The notes below the pieces were generated by a model. The model did not search any database, was not told where the DNA came from, and saw nothing but the letters and a program-made list of their open reading frames with translations. Shown piece after piece: positions 16,962 through 27,251 of a DNA stretch of 64,000 bases (position 1 is the first letter of the stretch; each line of letters opens with the position of its first letter). The stretch spans positions 7,501,617 through 7,565,616 of the forward strand of contig NZ_JHEG04000001.1 in the NCBI RefSeq assembly GCF_000760695.4. Direction: 5' to 3'. The translations under genes were made by a program, and so were the position numbers. Source of the stretch: Tolypothrix bouteillei VB521301. GTDB taxonomy: Bacteria; Cyanobacteriota; Cyanobacteriia; Cyanobacteriales; Nostocaceae.

Positions 16962-18871
16962 CACGATTGAACTGATGGCAGTATAACAGTGAAAGTTGCC
17001 CCCTTGCCCTCACCGTCACTCTCAGCCCGCACTGTCCCACCGTGAAGCTCGACTAAGTGACGGGCGATCGCCAGACCCAGCCCCAAGCCCCCAAACTGCC
17101 TTGTGGTTGAACCGTCGGCTTGGCGGAAGCGTTCAAAGACGTGTGGCAGGAATTCTGCCTTGATACCTACACCTGTGTCGCGCACTATAATCTCGACAAA
17201 TGAGTTAGCCTGAGAGAGACTCACCTCCACCCGTCCACCTTGAGGCGTGAATTTAATTGCGTTCGCAAGGAGATTCCATACTACCTGCAGGAGGCGATTT
17301 TGGTCTCCCACGACAGGTTCTACGGTAGCAAGTTGTAGCTGCAAATCTATGTTTTTCACTTCAGCAGCATGGCGCACCGAATCGAGCGCACTGACAATCA
17401 CGGTAGCTAAGTTCAGTAACTCTGGTTCGAGGCGGAGTTTCCCGACGACGATTCGCGATGTGTCAAGGAGGTCGTTCACCAGTTGTGCTTGAGCTTTTGC
17501 ATTGCGCTCGATGGTAGCGATCGCTTGCTGTGTCTTTTCTTGGTTGAGCTTTCCGGTACCCAGCAACTGGGACCAGCCGGAAATAGCATTGAGAGGAGTT
17601 CTAAGTTCGTGGGAGACGGTAATTAAGAACTCATCTTTGAGGCGGCTAGCGGTTTCCGCCTCAGCCCGTGCTGCTTCGGCTTGTGCTAAATTTTCGTCCC
17701 GCTCCCGCTCCCGTTGCGACAAAAGGTCAGCTGAAAATTCTAGGGCTTCGCCTAACAAAGCGACTTCCTGAATGGGTGAGGGACTGATACGAGGATATTC
17801 ACCTTTGGCTAGAGCTTCTGCAGCACGAGCAGCCTCAGCGATACCCTGAGAAATCCATCGCGAGAGGATGAGCGTTCCCACGCCACTGACTAGGAGCAAA
17901 GCCAAGCCCGATCCAACGACGAACCACATTGCACGGCGAGCCGGACTTTCAATGACTTCAATAGGAACGACGACGGCGGTCGTCCAGCCAGAGAAATTGG
18001 CTCGTTTGAAGGCAACGTACACTGGCGTTCCCTCTAAGGTAGTTTCGCGGAAAACTCCCTCTGTTGTTGCTGCGATTCGCTTCAGAAAAGAAGGGGTACC
18101 CGGATGTCCCACAAAGCGTTCGGGATTGCGAGTTCGGGCTACAACAACACCGTAACCGTCAACGACAGTACGCGTCCACTCGCCATCAACAGTGGTTTGG
18201 GTCTTGACCAGACGAGTGAGCGCTTCTGAGGTGATGAGGGCGGTCAGCACATACCGTAGCTTACCACTGCGTATAACTGGAACGCGGACGGGGAAAGCCC
18301 ATTTTTGCTTGAGACGTGCAAAGGCGAGGTAACCTACTGTTGGCTGGAGTGTTTTGACAACGCGTCGCACACTTTCAGGCTCATTTGCCAAGGGCAGTGG
18401 GGTACCGAAGGGACGAAAAGTATTGAAGACCTGACGTTTATCTGGTGTTAGGAGGATCGCGCCCAACCAAGTCGGTTGCGTTTGCACTGTGCGCTGCGCC
18501 TCTTGATAAAAAGCTTTTAATTCACCTCGGTCGAGTCGATCGGAAGTTGCCAGTACTTGGAGTACCCTGGTTGTACTTGAAACCTCACGTTCTATATCTT
18601 GAGTGAGGTTGCGTGCTGCTAGAACCAAGCGGCGCTCTGATGCTGCACGCTCTTTCAGCGAGAGTCTGTGTACGACAGCAACGGCAAAAAGAACAACTGG
18701 GAGTAATGCCCCTGCTACGAGCAACACAAGATGCCACTTAAGAGCCAGCCTGTGACCGCCCCAAGGCTTAAAGTTGTCATTTATACTTCTTTTTTGCCAC
18801 CCGATTCCTAAATTTAAGGGAAATTCGGTTTTTTTCGATCTTGTCACGCTCTTTTGCTGAAAGCACACCAA
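16895..18871 (-). CDS. membrane sensor histidine kinase with dCache-like domain
   Basis: About 658 residues. TM1 near 46-66, an extracytoplasmic Cache-like sensor region (about 70-310), TM2 near 312-336, HAMP, a short coiled coil, HisKA with SHELRTPLNAISGW (His about 421), and HATPase with NLLANAIKFTPQGG and GLGLGLAIARHLVELHGG. No receiver domain. Start is uncertain: TTG 18871 is adjacent to GTG 18868, with no strong ribosome site. The C-terminal ~22 residues after TVILPSV overlap the methyltransferase gene. GC content is visibly higher than that of its neighbours, so it may have been acquired. Confidence 0.85.
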   Translation of the reverse strand: MVCFQQKSVTRSKKTEFPLNLGIGWQKRSINDNFKPWGGHRLALKWHLVLLVAGALLPVVLFAVAVVHRLSLKERAASERRLVLAARNLTQDIEREVSSTTRVLQVLATSDRLDRGELKAFYQEAQRTVQTQPTWLGAILLTPDKRQVFNTFRPFGTPLPLANEPESVRRVVKTLQPTVGYLAFARLKQKWAFPVRVPVIRSGKLRYVLTALITSEALTRLVKTQTTVDGEWTRTVVDGYGVVVARTRNPERFVGHPGTPSFLKRIAATTEGVFRETTLEGTPVYVAFKRANFSGWTTAVVVPIEVIESPARRAMWFVVGSGLALLLVSGVGTLILSRWISQGIAEAARAAEALAKGEYPRISPSPIQEVALLGEALEFSADLLSQRERERDENLAQAEAARAEAETASRLKDEFLITVSHELRTPLNAISGWSQLLGTGKLNQEKTQQAIATIERNAKAQAQLVNDLLDTSRIVVGKLRLEPELLNLATVIVSALDSVRHAAEVKNIDLQLQLATVEPVVGDQNRLLQVVWNLLANAIKFTPQGGRVEVSLSQANSFVEIIVRDTGVGIKAEFLPHVFERFRQADGSTTRQFGGLGLGLAIARHLVELHGGTVRAESDGEGKGATFTVILPSVQSCHGLQATDSTTEAGISIPPSVA

Positions 18872-19112
18872 GTTATCTGTGTACTATAATCATTTGGATT
18901 ATAACCCGGTTTTCTGTCTCATAAGAAAAATGCATTGCCATGAACAACTGTAGATTCTTTTAAGTATAAATACTGAAATATTGTGTATTGTTTCTGTTGC
19001 TAGTAAACTGCAAACTGACAATGACTGTTTAGCCGAGTTTCACCGGAAAGCGCAAATCACCCACAGGTATGCAAGCAAAAGAAGATTTTCTGAGTATTTA
19101 TGACTTGCCGTA

Positions 19113-22100
19113 CTAAATTAACAAATGTAACTGAGAACCTTGTTGAGTTTTACTGACCTCAATTCGAGCTTGGAAAGCTTCTTTCAGGTGGGGCATATGA
19201 GTTACAGTTAAGATGCAAGCGAAATCAGAAGCGATCGCATTAATTGCTGCAATCAGGCGATCGCATCCTTCGGAATCCTGCGTACCAAAACCTTCATCCA
19301 CAATCAGCAATTGCAACGACGCTCCAGCCCGTTGCGCCAGTAATTTTGCCAAAGCTAAACGGATAGCAAAATTAATTCTAAAAGCTTCTCCACCAGAATA
19401 AGTTTCATAAGCTCGCGTTCCTTGTGCATCTGCAATCAAAATATCCAAAGTATCGATCAGCTTGACATTTTTCTTTGTGGATTTTCCACTGCGTCCAGCT
19501 TTCTGTGTCACAAATTGAACGTGCAACTGGTTAGCACTCAACCGCGAGAGCAATTGATTTGTCTCAGCTTCTAATTGAGGCAAAACATTCTCAATCATCA
19601 ATGCTTGGATACCATTTTTACCAAAGGCTTGCGCCAATTCCTGATAAATCCGATATTGCTGTTTTGTTTCTTGCAATTGCTGCTGCTGTTGCTCGTACTG
19701 AAGTTGTAGCGCTTCAAGTTGGTGGGCTAGCTGCTGTAACCGTCCTAAATGCGAGAGTTGTTCGTCAAGCTGACGCCTGCGAGAAGCTAATTGCTGCTCT
19801 AACTCTTGTATTTGAGTTGTTGGATTTGCTGTTTCTTGCAATTGGCGAACAAGACTGTCTATTTCAGAATGAAGTTTTTGCCGCTCGGCCAATCTCCCTT
19901 GTAAAGCTACCTCGATCTCTTGGAGTCTTGCACGAAGCTGCGGGTACTGCTGTTGTGCTGCTTGGAGATGTTGATACTGTAATTGCCAAGATTGCATTTT
20001 GCGTACTGCCAAGCGAACCTGGTTGTGCCGCTCTGTATCATAGCCAATTTCAGCAATGTACTTTTCAAGACCAGCAATTTGTTTGGCACACTCAGATTCA
20101 GTTGCTTCTTGCTGAACTCTAGTTTGCAACCCTTGAATTTGCCCCTGAATTTCCGGTTTTCGTAACTGTATTTGAGCTTGACGCTTGGCAGCATCTTTCA
20201 TTTGACTGAGCCTAATTTCTGCCCACCGCCATCGTTCCACCTCATTACGTGCAAGGGCATGATCCTGTTCGCTGTAGTTGAGCTGTTGTAAGTACTGCTC
20301 CAATTGCTGCAATTCGGCTTGTAGATCGTGAGCGTAATCACCTACTTCTAACGCTTGCTCGAGTTGCTGCTTCTCAACAACTATTTGTTGTAGCTGTTCT
20401 TCGATATCACTTGTTGCCTGCAATTGTGCTGCTAATTGCCCTCTTTGTTCGCGTAAAGTATCGTAAGGAGATAATTGTTGTGATATATCCCGGTATTCCT
20501 GTCTGAGAACCTGAATTTCTCTATCCGATACAGCCATTCGTTCCCGAACTATCCACAATTCATCCTCAGCATCTTTGTACTCAATTTTAGTTTTATCGAC
20601 TACACGATTCCAATGATGTTCATCCAAAGGACGCTCGCACAAAGGACATAAAGCATTGGGTGTTTGGAGCATTTGCAGTTTTTGCTGTAATTCTCCCAAA
20701 AGTCTTTCATAATCTCGTTGGTGAGCTTGCAAGCGCTCTATCAGGTGGCGTCTCTCCTGTCCTTTCTCCTGAACTCTTTGCAAATAAACCCGCTTTTTTT
20801 CTAGCTCCTCAATATGGATTGCGACTTCCATCACGGCTTGTTGCAGTTGCGGTTGTCGCTGTGAAGCCCGTTGCAATTGGTTTTCTGTGGAGCCTAGTTG
20901 TTCGAGCCGAGCCACTAACCCAGCGTGCGCTCGATCTATTTGGGTTTGCAAGGAAGCTCGCTTTTGCAGCAGAGGAGACACCTGTAGCTGCAGTCGATCG
21001 AGCTGCTCGAGACGGTTGCGTGCAGCAGCCAGTTGTGCCAAAGCGACCTCTACTTCTTCTGATTTCCCAAGAATTTGTTGCAAATCCTGCTCTTGTTGCT
21101 GCAAAGCGGCGAGTTGCGCCTCGCTGTGTTGCAGCTGGCGTTCGAGTTCGTGAATTTGTTTTGTCAGTTGCTGCTGGTTTTTTTGACGTGCTTGTTGGGC
21201 GCGAGTATACTCTTCAAATCTTGCACCCATCACTTCTTCTTGAGATTGTAGATTTTGATACTCCTCATACCCGGCTTTAATCTCAGCTTCTTGGCTTAAT
21301 AACTTTTCTAAAACAGATAACTGAGCGCTAATAGCTGCGCGGTCTTGTTGAAGGCGATCGCAATCCTGGGTTAGATTTTGGTATTGTTGCCTGACAAAGT
21401 TAAGCTGTTGTTCTTTGTTTTGCCTCTGGTGTTGCACAACCTGCAAACTTTGCAATTGAATCGTATCAAATGCTTGGACTTGTTGGAGCTGGTTAATGTC
21501 AGCTTCCAATTCAGCTTGTTTTTGGACGATCGCCTCACGAGAAAGCAGTTGATTTTTTAGAGACTCCAAGCAACGTTCTAATTCCTCAGCCCGTGCTTTA
21601 AACTGACGCGATAGGTCTTTTGCCCGTTCTTCTAATTCATCATATTGATTGAGTTTTAATAACTCTGCCAGTATCTCTTTACGTTCGTTAGGTCGCTTGA
21701 GCATAAATTCATCAGCACGACCCTGGCGGAGATAAGCTGAGTTAATAAATGTATCGTAATCTAGCTTAATGTGTTCTAAAATGATATCCTGTGTTGCCCG
21801 TACACCTTTACCCGTCAACGGGCGAAAGCCATTTGGTGTTTCTATTTGAAATTCCAAACCACTATTTCCACCGCGCTGTCGGGTACGAATCACGCGATAA
21901 TTTTGTTGGTTGGTTTCAAAAATAAAATCAACTCTAACGTCTTTAGACCCTGTGTGGATAACGTCATCTTCAGATACAGCTCTGCTTTCACCCCATATCG
22001 CCCAGGTGATAGCTTCGAGGAGGGAAGATTTTCCCGCACCATTAGAACCACAAACACACGCTGTATGTAAACCGCGAAAATCTAGAATGGCATCGCGGTA

Positions 22101-22139
22101 ACTGAGAAAGTTTTTAAGTGTAAGTTGTCTTGGGATCAT
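19113..22139 (-). CDS. sbcC: SbcC/Rad50-type nuclease ATPase subunit
   Basis: 1008 residues. Walker A GSNGAGKSS (31-39), long Gln/Glu-rich coiled coils on each side of a zinc hook CPLC (about 497-500), and C-terminal ABC signature TYSGGEAFRINFAIRLALAKLL with Walker B LLIVDEGFGTQD. It forms the SbcCD complex that cuts hairpin and cruciform DNA and processes double-strand breaks. No sbcD is adjacent, so that subunit must be elsewhere. ATG start at 22139. Confidence 0.93.
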   Translation of the reverse strand: MIPRQLTLKNFLSYRDAILDFRGLHTACVCGSNGAGKSSLLEAITWAIWGESRAVSEDDVIHTGSKDVRVDFIFETNQQNYRVIRTRQRGGNSGLEFQIETPNGFRPLTGKGVRATQDIILEHIKLDYDTFINSAYLRQGRADEFMLKRPNERKEILAELLKLNQYDELEERAKDLSRQFKARAEELERCLESLKNQLLSREAIVQKQAELEADINQLQQVQAFDTIQLQSLQVVQHQRQNKEQQLNFVRQQYQNLTQDCDRLQQDRAAISAQLSVLEKLLSQEAEIKAGYEEYQNLQSQEEVMGARFEEYTRAQQARQKNQQQLTKQIHELERQLQHSEAQLAALQQQEQDLQQILGKSEEVEVALAQLAAARNRLEQLDRLQLQVSPLLQKRASLQTQIDRAHAGLVARLEQLGSTENQLQRASQRQPQLQQAVMEVAIHIEELEKKRVYLQRVQEKGQERRHLIERLQAHQRDYERLLGELQQKLQMLQTPNALCPLCERPLDEHHWNRVVDKTKIEYKDAEDELWIVRERMAVSDREIQVLRQEYRDISQQLSPYDTLREQRGQLAAQLQATSDIEEQLQQIVVEKQQLEQALEVGDYAHDLQAELQQLEQYLQQLNYSEQDHALARNEVERWRWAEIRLSQMKDAAKRQAQIQLRKPEIQGQIQGLQTRVQQEATESECAKQIAGLEKYIAEIGYDTERHNQVRLAVRKMQSWQLQYQHLQAAQQQYPQLRARLQEIEVALQGRLAERQKLHSEIDSLVRQLQETANPTTQIQELEQQLASRRRQLDEQLSHLGRLQQLAHQLEALQLQYEQQQQQLQETKQQYRIYQELAQAFGKNGIQALMIENVLPQLEAETNQLLSRLSANQLHVQFVTQKAGRSGKSTKKNVKLIDTLDILIADAQGTRAYETYSGGEAFRINFAIRLALAKLLAQRAGASLQLLIVDEGFGTQDSEGCDRLIAAINAIASDFACILTVTHMPHLKEAFQARIEVSKTQQGSQLHLLI

Positions 22140-22715
22140 TGAGGCTTCAGCGCGACACCTTATTTTAAAGAAGCAAGCAGTACAGATGCTCTCTCTGTTA
22201 GTTTAACTAGGTTATTATCATGTTTCTAGTCTCTAATAAAGCAAATTTACGAATGTTAACAATATTATGAGTTCATTTTTTCCCTCGGGCAAAAGCTTTT
22301 TGCAATTTTCAACGAAGGCTACCTTCGCTCGCTCAGAAGTGAAAACTTAAAAGAAGGTAGACCGGGTTTACATAACTCCAGACTTATAATTTGAGGATAT
22401 AAAAATATTTTTGCGACGTTGCATACAGGCAAAAGCTTTTTTGTAGTTGCTAAAAAAGAATCTGCGGAGGCAAATCTGTTTCCTTTAATAACGAAGTAAA
22501 ATTTGTCAAGAGTGTTAGCTATGTTTTTTGGGACAGAAGTGATGGAAAGTTTACATTTTAACTCAGAAAATTCAAATTTTCTCCAGGAAAATTAGAGATT
22601 TCGGTAAAAATCACCCCAGACATGACAAGCTGTTTTTCCAGATTCATAGTTCTTCTCTCGGTGTCACAGGCGTAATTTCACCATTAGGTAATAGCATAGC
22701 AATCGGTAGAATCAA
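22140..22715. other. intergenic, no gene seen
   Basis: AT-rich spacer upstream of sbcC. It contains a small hairpin-like CGAAGGCTACCTTCG near 22313 and scattered repeats. No ORF with a ribosome site. Confidence 0.4.
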
Positions 22716-22873
22716 ACTAGTACAGTTCGGCGTAAATAAAGCAACCATTAGTGACAGAGAAAAATCTTACAGTTAAAGCTTTTGCGCCTTCTGCCACGCC
22801 ACTTGCTGTAGCCTGTGAAACCCGTCCACCGCAGTGGCTCCTCTGCCATCGTACTTCTGCCTTCGTGTACTAG
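22716..22873. repeat. MITE-like element, copy 2 (with internal insert)
   Basis: Begins ACTAGTACAG and ends GTGTACTAG, with the same interior blocks as the element at 9826-9939. An extra ~45 bp (around GCCACTTGCTGTAGCCTGTG to CCGCAGTGGCTCC) interrupts the copy after TTCTGCC. No coding capacity. Confidence 0.55.
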
Positions 22874-23247
22874 GCGTTCCGATCGACCAAACTTGGTTAT
22901 TTTCATCATAGACTGTATTCTTTGACACTCCCACGACTTCACGTCATGGGATTCTTGTTTCAGCAAATCAACTTGCGTTTCAGGTACACTTCATTCTTCT
23001 CAGACAGATGTCGTTCAAAATTTTAGGAACAGTTTCAAACAATTTACGTCATTTACGCCTTTCGTTACTGTTCGTTGGTACAATTTAACGTTACAAAAAG
23101 AATAACGTGGAACAATTGCATATTCTTCCCATGTCATAGTGAACTCACCCTCGGAATACTCCTAGAGATAGGTTGGAAAAAGGTCAGAAACAATCTCAGT
23201 AACAGCACGTCATAAAAACTAACAAGAAACGACAGGACCCCTGCTTT
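22874..23247. other. upstream region of the secreted protein gene
   Basis: Around 375 bases with no ORF of note. Presumably holds the promoter of the gene at 23248; no motif stands out clearly. Confidence 0.35.
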
Positions 23248-23934
23248 ATGACTCGTTTTATTAATTGGAAATCTGGAGCCGCCGCATTGATGGCGATGAC
23301 TATTACAACAGGTGCTATTGTACCTATATTGCCTTTGGCTCCTGCTAATGCACAGGTATTACCCAGACAACAATCCCGATACGTTTCTATTCCTGCGGGA
23401 GTTGTCATTCCTACTACCTATGACAAAGAGAAAATTTTGGTCACCCCTGAAGAGAAAGCAGCAATCACTCTCAAGGTAGCAAGAAATATTGTCGATCGCT
23501 CTGGTAATGTCTTAATTCCAGAAGGAACGGAAATTGTCGGACAAATGCAACCAGCCAGCAGAAGCTCTCGAAAAGGTAGCCGATTTGAAGCACAAGAATT
23601 GGTTTTCCGTAACGGCGAGCGCCAATCTGTAAATGCAACTTCTCAAGTCATTACGAGAACGGAAAAAATCAAGAAAGGAGCTGATTCAGGCAAAATTCTT
23701 CAAGATGCTGCTATTGGTGCAGGTGCAGCCAGCGTCATTTCACTGCTAACAGGTAACCGTCGAATTGAAGCGTTAGAACCTATTATTGGTGCAGGTGCAG
23801 GTGCAGCCGCCAGCGTTTTGTTGCGGAAGAAGGAAGTCGAAGTTGTGGTTGTTGAACCCCAAGAAGGAGATTTAGATTTGACACTGCGTTCTAACTTGCA
23901 GTTATCTCGCAGCGATCGATACAATAACTACTAG
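23248..23934 (+). CDS. secreted beta-rich protein, paralogue of the next gene's C-terminus
   Basis: 228 residues with a classical signal peptide (Lys-containing n-region, hydrophobic core, cleavage likely after APANA). The mature part aligns by eye with residues ~240-414 of the SLH protein downstream: IPAGVVIPTTYDKEKILVTP, IPEGTEIVGQ, ATSQVITRTEKIKKG, then a Gly/Ala-rich hydrophobic segment (DAAIGAGAASVISLLTG). The Gly/Ala-rich segment could insert in a membrane. Function unknown; likely periplasmic or envelope. Confidence 0.75.
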   Translation: MTRFINWKSGAAALMAMTITTGAIVPILPLAPANAQVLPRQQSRYVSIPAGVVIPTTYDKEKILVTPEEKAAITLKVARNIVDRSGNVLIPEGTEIVGQMQPASRSSRKGSRFEAQELVFRNGERQSVNATSQVITRTEKIKKGADSGKILQDAAIGAGAASVISLLTGNRRIEALEPIIGAGAGAAASVLLRKKEVEVVVVEPQEGDLDLTLRSNLQLSRSDRYNNY

Positions 23935-24537
23935 ACTTAACTCTGTTTAAGTCCGTGAATTTCATCATGAGAAATGCGATCGCACCTACGGTAGAGTTTG
24001 CGATCGCTTGACTTTTTTATAACCGTTGGTAAAAATTTCCGTATTCTTACTCGAACAAAGTAACTTTGGCTTCATTTATACTGAAATTGCAATCATCAAA
24101 GAAAGAGATTCTCAAACAACTAGGGTAGGCATTACTAGAGATAAAGTGAGACAAAAGTAGGTCATTGAAAGACAATTATTCTCATACAGAGTCTGAGAAT
24201 CAAGAAGGTTATCTTAAGTGCGTGCATTTCCTAAAAGCCCAAAAATAATTGTAGTAGTTCTACGTATTTTTTGATTTTTTTGCAACTATTTTGTCAGGAT
24301 AGCGTCTAAATAATTCATAATTGCCTTATCAATGGCTAATTACGAACTGAAAAGCTCGGAATTATCGGATTAATAGTTATCAGTAAATCTAAGAATTAAG
24401 GGTGGAAAATTATTAATACTTCTACCAAAGTAACTAATATTAAGTCATAGCTGATAACTAAAAATTGGAACTTTTGAAGTCAAAAATTGTCAAATTAACT
24501 AACAGAAACACAAAAAAGGTTGGGGAGCAAAAATAAA
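23935..24537. other. intergenic, no gene seen
   Basis: About 600 bases between the two paralogues. Two HIP1 octamers occur near 23977 and 24000; the rest is AT-rich. Presumably the promoter region of the SLH gene. Confidence 0.4.
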
Positions 24538-25782
24538 ATGTTTGGTCATACTCGTTGGCAAGCTGGATGTGCTGCATTCATGACATTAGGTATTACAGCA
24601 GGCACAATCGCACCTTTAATTACACCTACAGCCTCTTTGGCTCAAACAAGCTTTTCAGACGTTTCATATAACTACTGGGCATCACAGTTCATTCAAGAAC
24701 TAGCACAGCGCGGCGTTATTGCTGGATTTCCTGATGGGACTTTCCGTCCAGATCAAGCAGTCACGCGTGCTCAATTTGCAGCCATGATCCGTAAAGCTTT
24801 CCAAAAATCAGCAGAACGGCAAGCTGTTCGATTCTATGATGTGCCTAGCAATTACTGGGCATACATGGCAATTAATGAAGCCTATACAACAGGTTTCTTA
24901 TCTGGTTATCCCGGCAATCGTTTTGAGCCCAATCAAAACATTCCCCGCCAGCAGGTATTAGTTTCACTGGCTAACGGTCTGGACTATGTTGCTAACAACA
25001 GTACTGAAAGCACTTTGCAGTACTACAACGACGCTTACGATATTTCTAGCTATGCTCGGACTCCCGTTGCAGCAGCAACTGAGAAGCGCTTGGTAGTTAA
25101 CTATCCCAACGTCAAGTCTTTACAACCACAAGCAGTAGCAACACGAGCACAGGTAGCAGCTTTCATCTATCAAGCGTTAGTTAGCACCGGTCAAGTTTCA
25201 GCTATTAACTCACCCTATATCGTAGCGGCTGGTAATACAACTCCACCCAAACCGGTAGCCGTGACCATTCCTGAGGGAACTGTTATTCCCGTGAAATACG
25301 ACAAGGCTGAAAAAATTCTGGTTACCAAGGACGAAACAGCACCTTTAACCCTCACTGTTGGGCAAAACGTAGTTACCGACAGGGGAACTTTGGTCATTCC
25401 TGCTGGTAGCCAAGTCGTAGGTAAACTCAAACCAGCGAAAAACGGTTCTCAATTCGTTGCGGAGAAACTCGTTCTTACCAACGGTCAGGAATATCAATTG
25501 AGCGCCACTTCTGAAGTGATTACCAAGACTGAAACTATTAAGAAAGGGACTAGCACAAAAGCAATTGTGAAGAATGCAGCCCTCGGTGCGGGTGCTGCAG
25601 CAGCAGTATCAGCCGTAACTGGCGATCGCGCTATTGCGACAGAAGAAGTTCTCGGTGGTGCGGCTATTGGTGGATTGCTCGGGCTGTTCTTTGGTAAGAA
25701 GAGCGTTGACTTAGTTGTTATTGACCCAGATACCGACCTGCAAATGACTGTAGAAAGAAATTTGCAGATTTCATTAAGATAG
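24538..25782 (+). CDS. S-layer-homology (SLH) domain envelope protein
   Basis: 414 residues from ATG 24538 (GGGGAG upstream); an in-frame TTG at 24520 is less likely. Signal peptide to about ASLAQ, then SLH units: FSDVSYNYWASQFIQELAQR...FPDGTFRPDQAVTRAQFAAM, FYDVPSNYWAYMAINEAY...PNQNIPRQQVLVSL, and a weaker third (about 150-215). Residues ~240-414 share the C-terminal module of the upstream secreted protein. SLH domains bind peptidoglycan-linked polysaccharide, so the module is probably displayed in the envelope. Domain calls are firm; role is inferred. Confidence 0.85.
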   Translation: MFGHTRWQAGCAAFMTLGITAGTIAPLITPTASLAQTSFSDVSYNYWASQFIQELAQRGVIAGFPDGTFRPDQAVTRAQFAAMIRKAFQKSAERQAVRFYDVPSNYWAYMAINEAYTTGFLSGYPGNRFEPNQNIPRQQVLVSLANGLDYVANNSTESTLQYYNDAYDISSYARTPVAAATEKRLVVNYPNVKSLQPQAVATRAQVAAFIYQALVSTGQVSAINSPYIVAAGNTTPPKPVAVTIPEGTVIPVKYDKAEKILVTKDETAPLTLTVGQNVVTDRGTLVIPAGSQVVGKLKPAKNGSQFVAEKLVLTNGQEYQLSATSEVITKTETIKKGTSTKAIVKNAALGAGAAAAVSAVTGDRAIATEEVLGGAAIGGLLGLFFGKKSVDLVVIDPDTDLQMTVERNLQISLR

Positions 25783-25848
25783 GTTAATTGCTAATAGCTA
25801 ATGGCTAATAGCTAATGGTCAATTTTCTATTAGCCATTAGCCATTAGC
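25783..25848. repeat. heptamer repeats in inverted arms between convergent genes
   Basis: Left arm of GCTAATAGCTAATGG units and right arm of CCATTAGCCATTAGC units, able to pair over ~30 bp. The right arm overlaps the 3' end of the kinase gene (stop at 25830). Confidence 0.7.
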
Positions 25849-27251
25849 AACCAAACAATAACAGTGGTTCCACGTGCATTTAGGGATGTAATATCGGTGT
25901 TTAATGCAGGGCTGAAAACTTGAATTTCGCCCTGCATTTGTTCTATGAGTTGTTTGGCAATTGATAGTCCCAATCCTGTTCCGGGAATTTGAGTCTGGGC
26001 TTGTACTCCTCGATAATGCCTTTCCCCAAGATGCTCCAAATCTTGAGGTGGAATACCGGGTCCCGTATCACTAATGGCAATTCCTTGAAATGATGGTTTT
26101 TCTTGCCCTGCTTGAACTAAAATCTTACCTCCAGCTGGAGTGTACTTTAAGGCGTTATCAATAATATTGCTTAATACTTCTTCTAGTGATTTGCGGTTGA
26201 CACGTACTAGAGGTAAATGAGGAGGAATTTCTACTACTAATTGTAAATTTCTTTCTTGAGCGATGGCACTGGCGGATACTAATAAGGGTTCTAATATATC
26301 CATTATTGAGCAATCTGTTTCTTTCTCCCCCGTACCGGGTAGCAACAGTGAAGTTTTTGGCTCTTTTTGTACGTTGGCTTCAACATAAACTTCTTTTGAG
26401 GGTAATGCCACTGACCCCAAATCTTCTGCTGTTAAATCGATCACTTCATCAAATTTTTGCAACAATTCTTTAAGGCGATCGCTCTCTCGCACTATGCTAT
26501 TTGCTACTTCTTGGTTGATATCCCCCGGACGCAGTCGTTTGAGAAGCAGCTTGCCAAAGGTTCGCAATGCAGTTAATGGATTGCGTAACTGGTGGAGTAA
26601 ATTATCGAGTAAATCTTGCTGCTTTTCTTGCAGAATTTGCTGTTGGTGTAACTGCTGTTCCAACCATGCTCTCTGTCTATCTATAACACAAGCTAAAGAG
26701 AGTGTTTGAGCGATGCGCTCAATTTCGCCCCTTTCCTGCTCGTTCCATTGCCGATCTTCCCTAACTGTTACGAGCAGCCCTAACATCATATCCTGGCCGA
26801 TCAGAGGCAAGACAATGCGATCGCCGTCTATGAAGTATTCGTCTGCGGAATGAGACTCTGACGCCTCAGTTGTTGAGGTTTCTCGTGTGGTCGCAGGAAA
26901 TTCTTCTGCTGCTTTCAATAGCTTCTGATTCTTTTTGGTTTCTCCCAATCTCCGGGCTTTACCTGTAGAAGAATGGGGAATTCTTTTCATGACAGTCAAA
27001 GCTGAACTATATGAAACCTCATCGGGGTTTGAAATAGACATGGGCAACACTAAAGCATTATCTTGCTGCCGTTCCACTGCTGTCTCTGGGTAAAACACCA
27101 CAGGTATTAGCTTCGCCTCTTGTGTCGTTGAAGCCTCTACCAATTCTTGTGTTAAATAAACGACACTCAATGATGCTTCCAGTGCTTGGGCTAACAGTGC
27201 CATCTGCTCTCGGCATAGAGCAACAAACTCAGAACTGGTAGACATTGACAT
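25830..27251 (-). CDS. Hik2/CSK-type sensor histidine kinase (GAF-HisKA-HATPase)
   Basis: 473 residues, soluble. N-terminal GAF-like domain (about 1-200) begins with a conserved-looking Cys13 (FVALCREQ), the position type at which chloroplast sensor kinase and Hik2 carry an Fe-S or redox-active Cys. The phospho-acceptor box is LLHQLRNPLTALRTFGKLLL, characteristic of the CSK/Hik2 group, followed by NIIDNALKYTP and GTGLGLSIAKQLIEQMQG. In that group the kinase responds to plastoquinone redox state and salt. A ~45-residue Ser/Thr/Glu-rich insert (about 95-145) interrupts the GAF region. ATG start, with a second ATG two codons on. Confidence 0.8.
   Translation of the reverse strand: MSMSTSSEFVALCREQMALLAQALEASLSVVYLTQELVEASTTQEAKLIPVVFYPETAVERQQDNALVLPMSISNPDEVSYSSALTVMKRIPHSSTGKARRLGETKKNQKLLKAAEEFPATTRETSTTEASESHSADEYFIDGDRIVLPLIGQDMMLGLLVTVREDRQWNEQERGEIERIAQTLSLACVIDRQRAWLEQQLHQQQILQEKQQDLLDNLLHQLRNPLTALRTFGKLLLKRLRPGDINQEVANSIVRESDRLKELLQKFDEVIDLTAEDLGSVALPSKEVYVEANVQKEPKTSLLLPGTGEKETDCSIMDILEPLLVSASAIAQERNLQLVVEIPPHLPLVRVNRKSLEEVLSNIIDNALKYTPAGGKILVQAGQEKPSFQGIAISDTGPGIPPQDLEHLGERHYRGVQAQTQIPGTGLGLSIAKQLIEQMQGEIQVFSPALNTDITSLNARGTTVIVWLLMANG

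Noticed and set aside
19559..21280. Long plus-strand ORFs (187 and 206 codons) inside sbcC
   Set aside because: They are antisense shadows of the Gln-rich coiled-coil region of sbcC.
22748..22966. 72-codon minus-strand ORF
   Set aside because: Lies across the MITE-like element and is encoded by repeat sequence.
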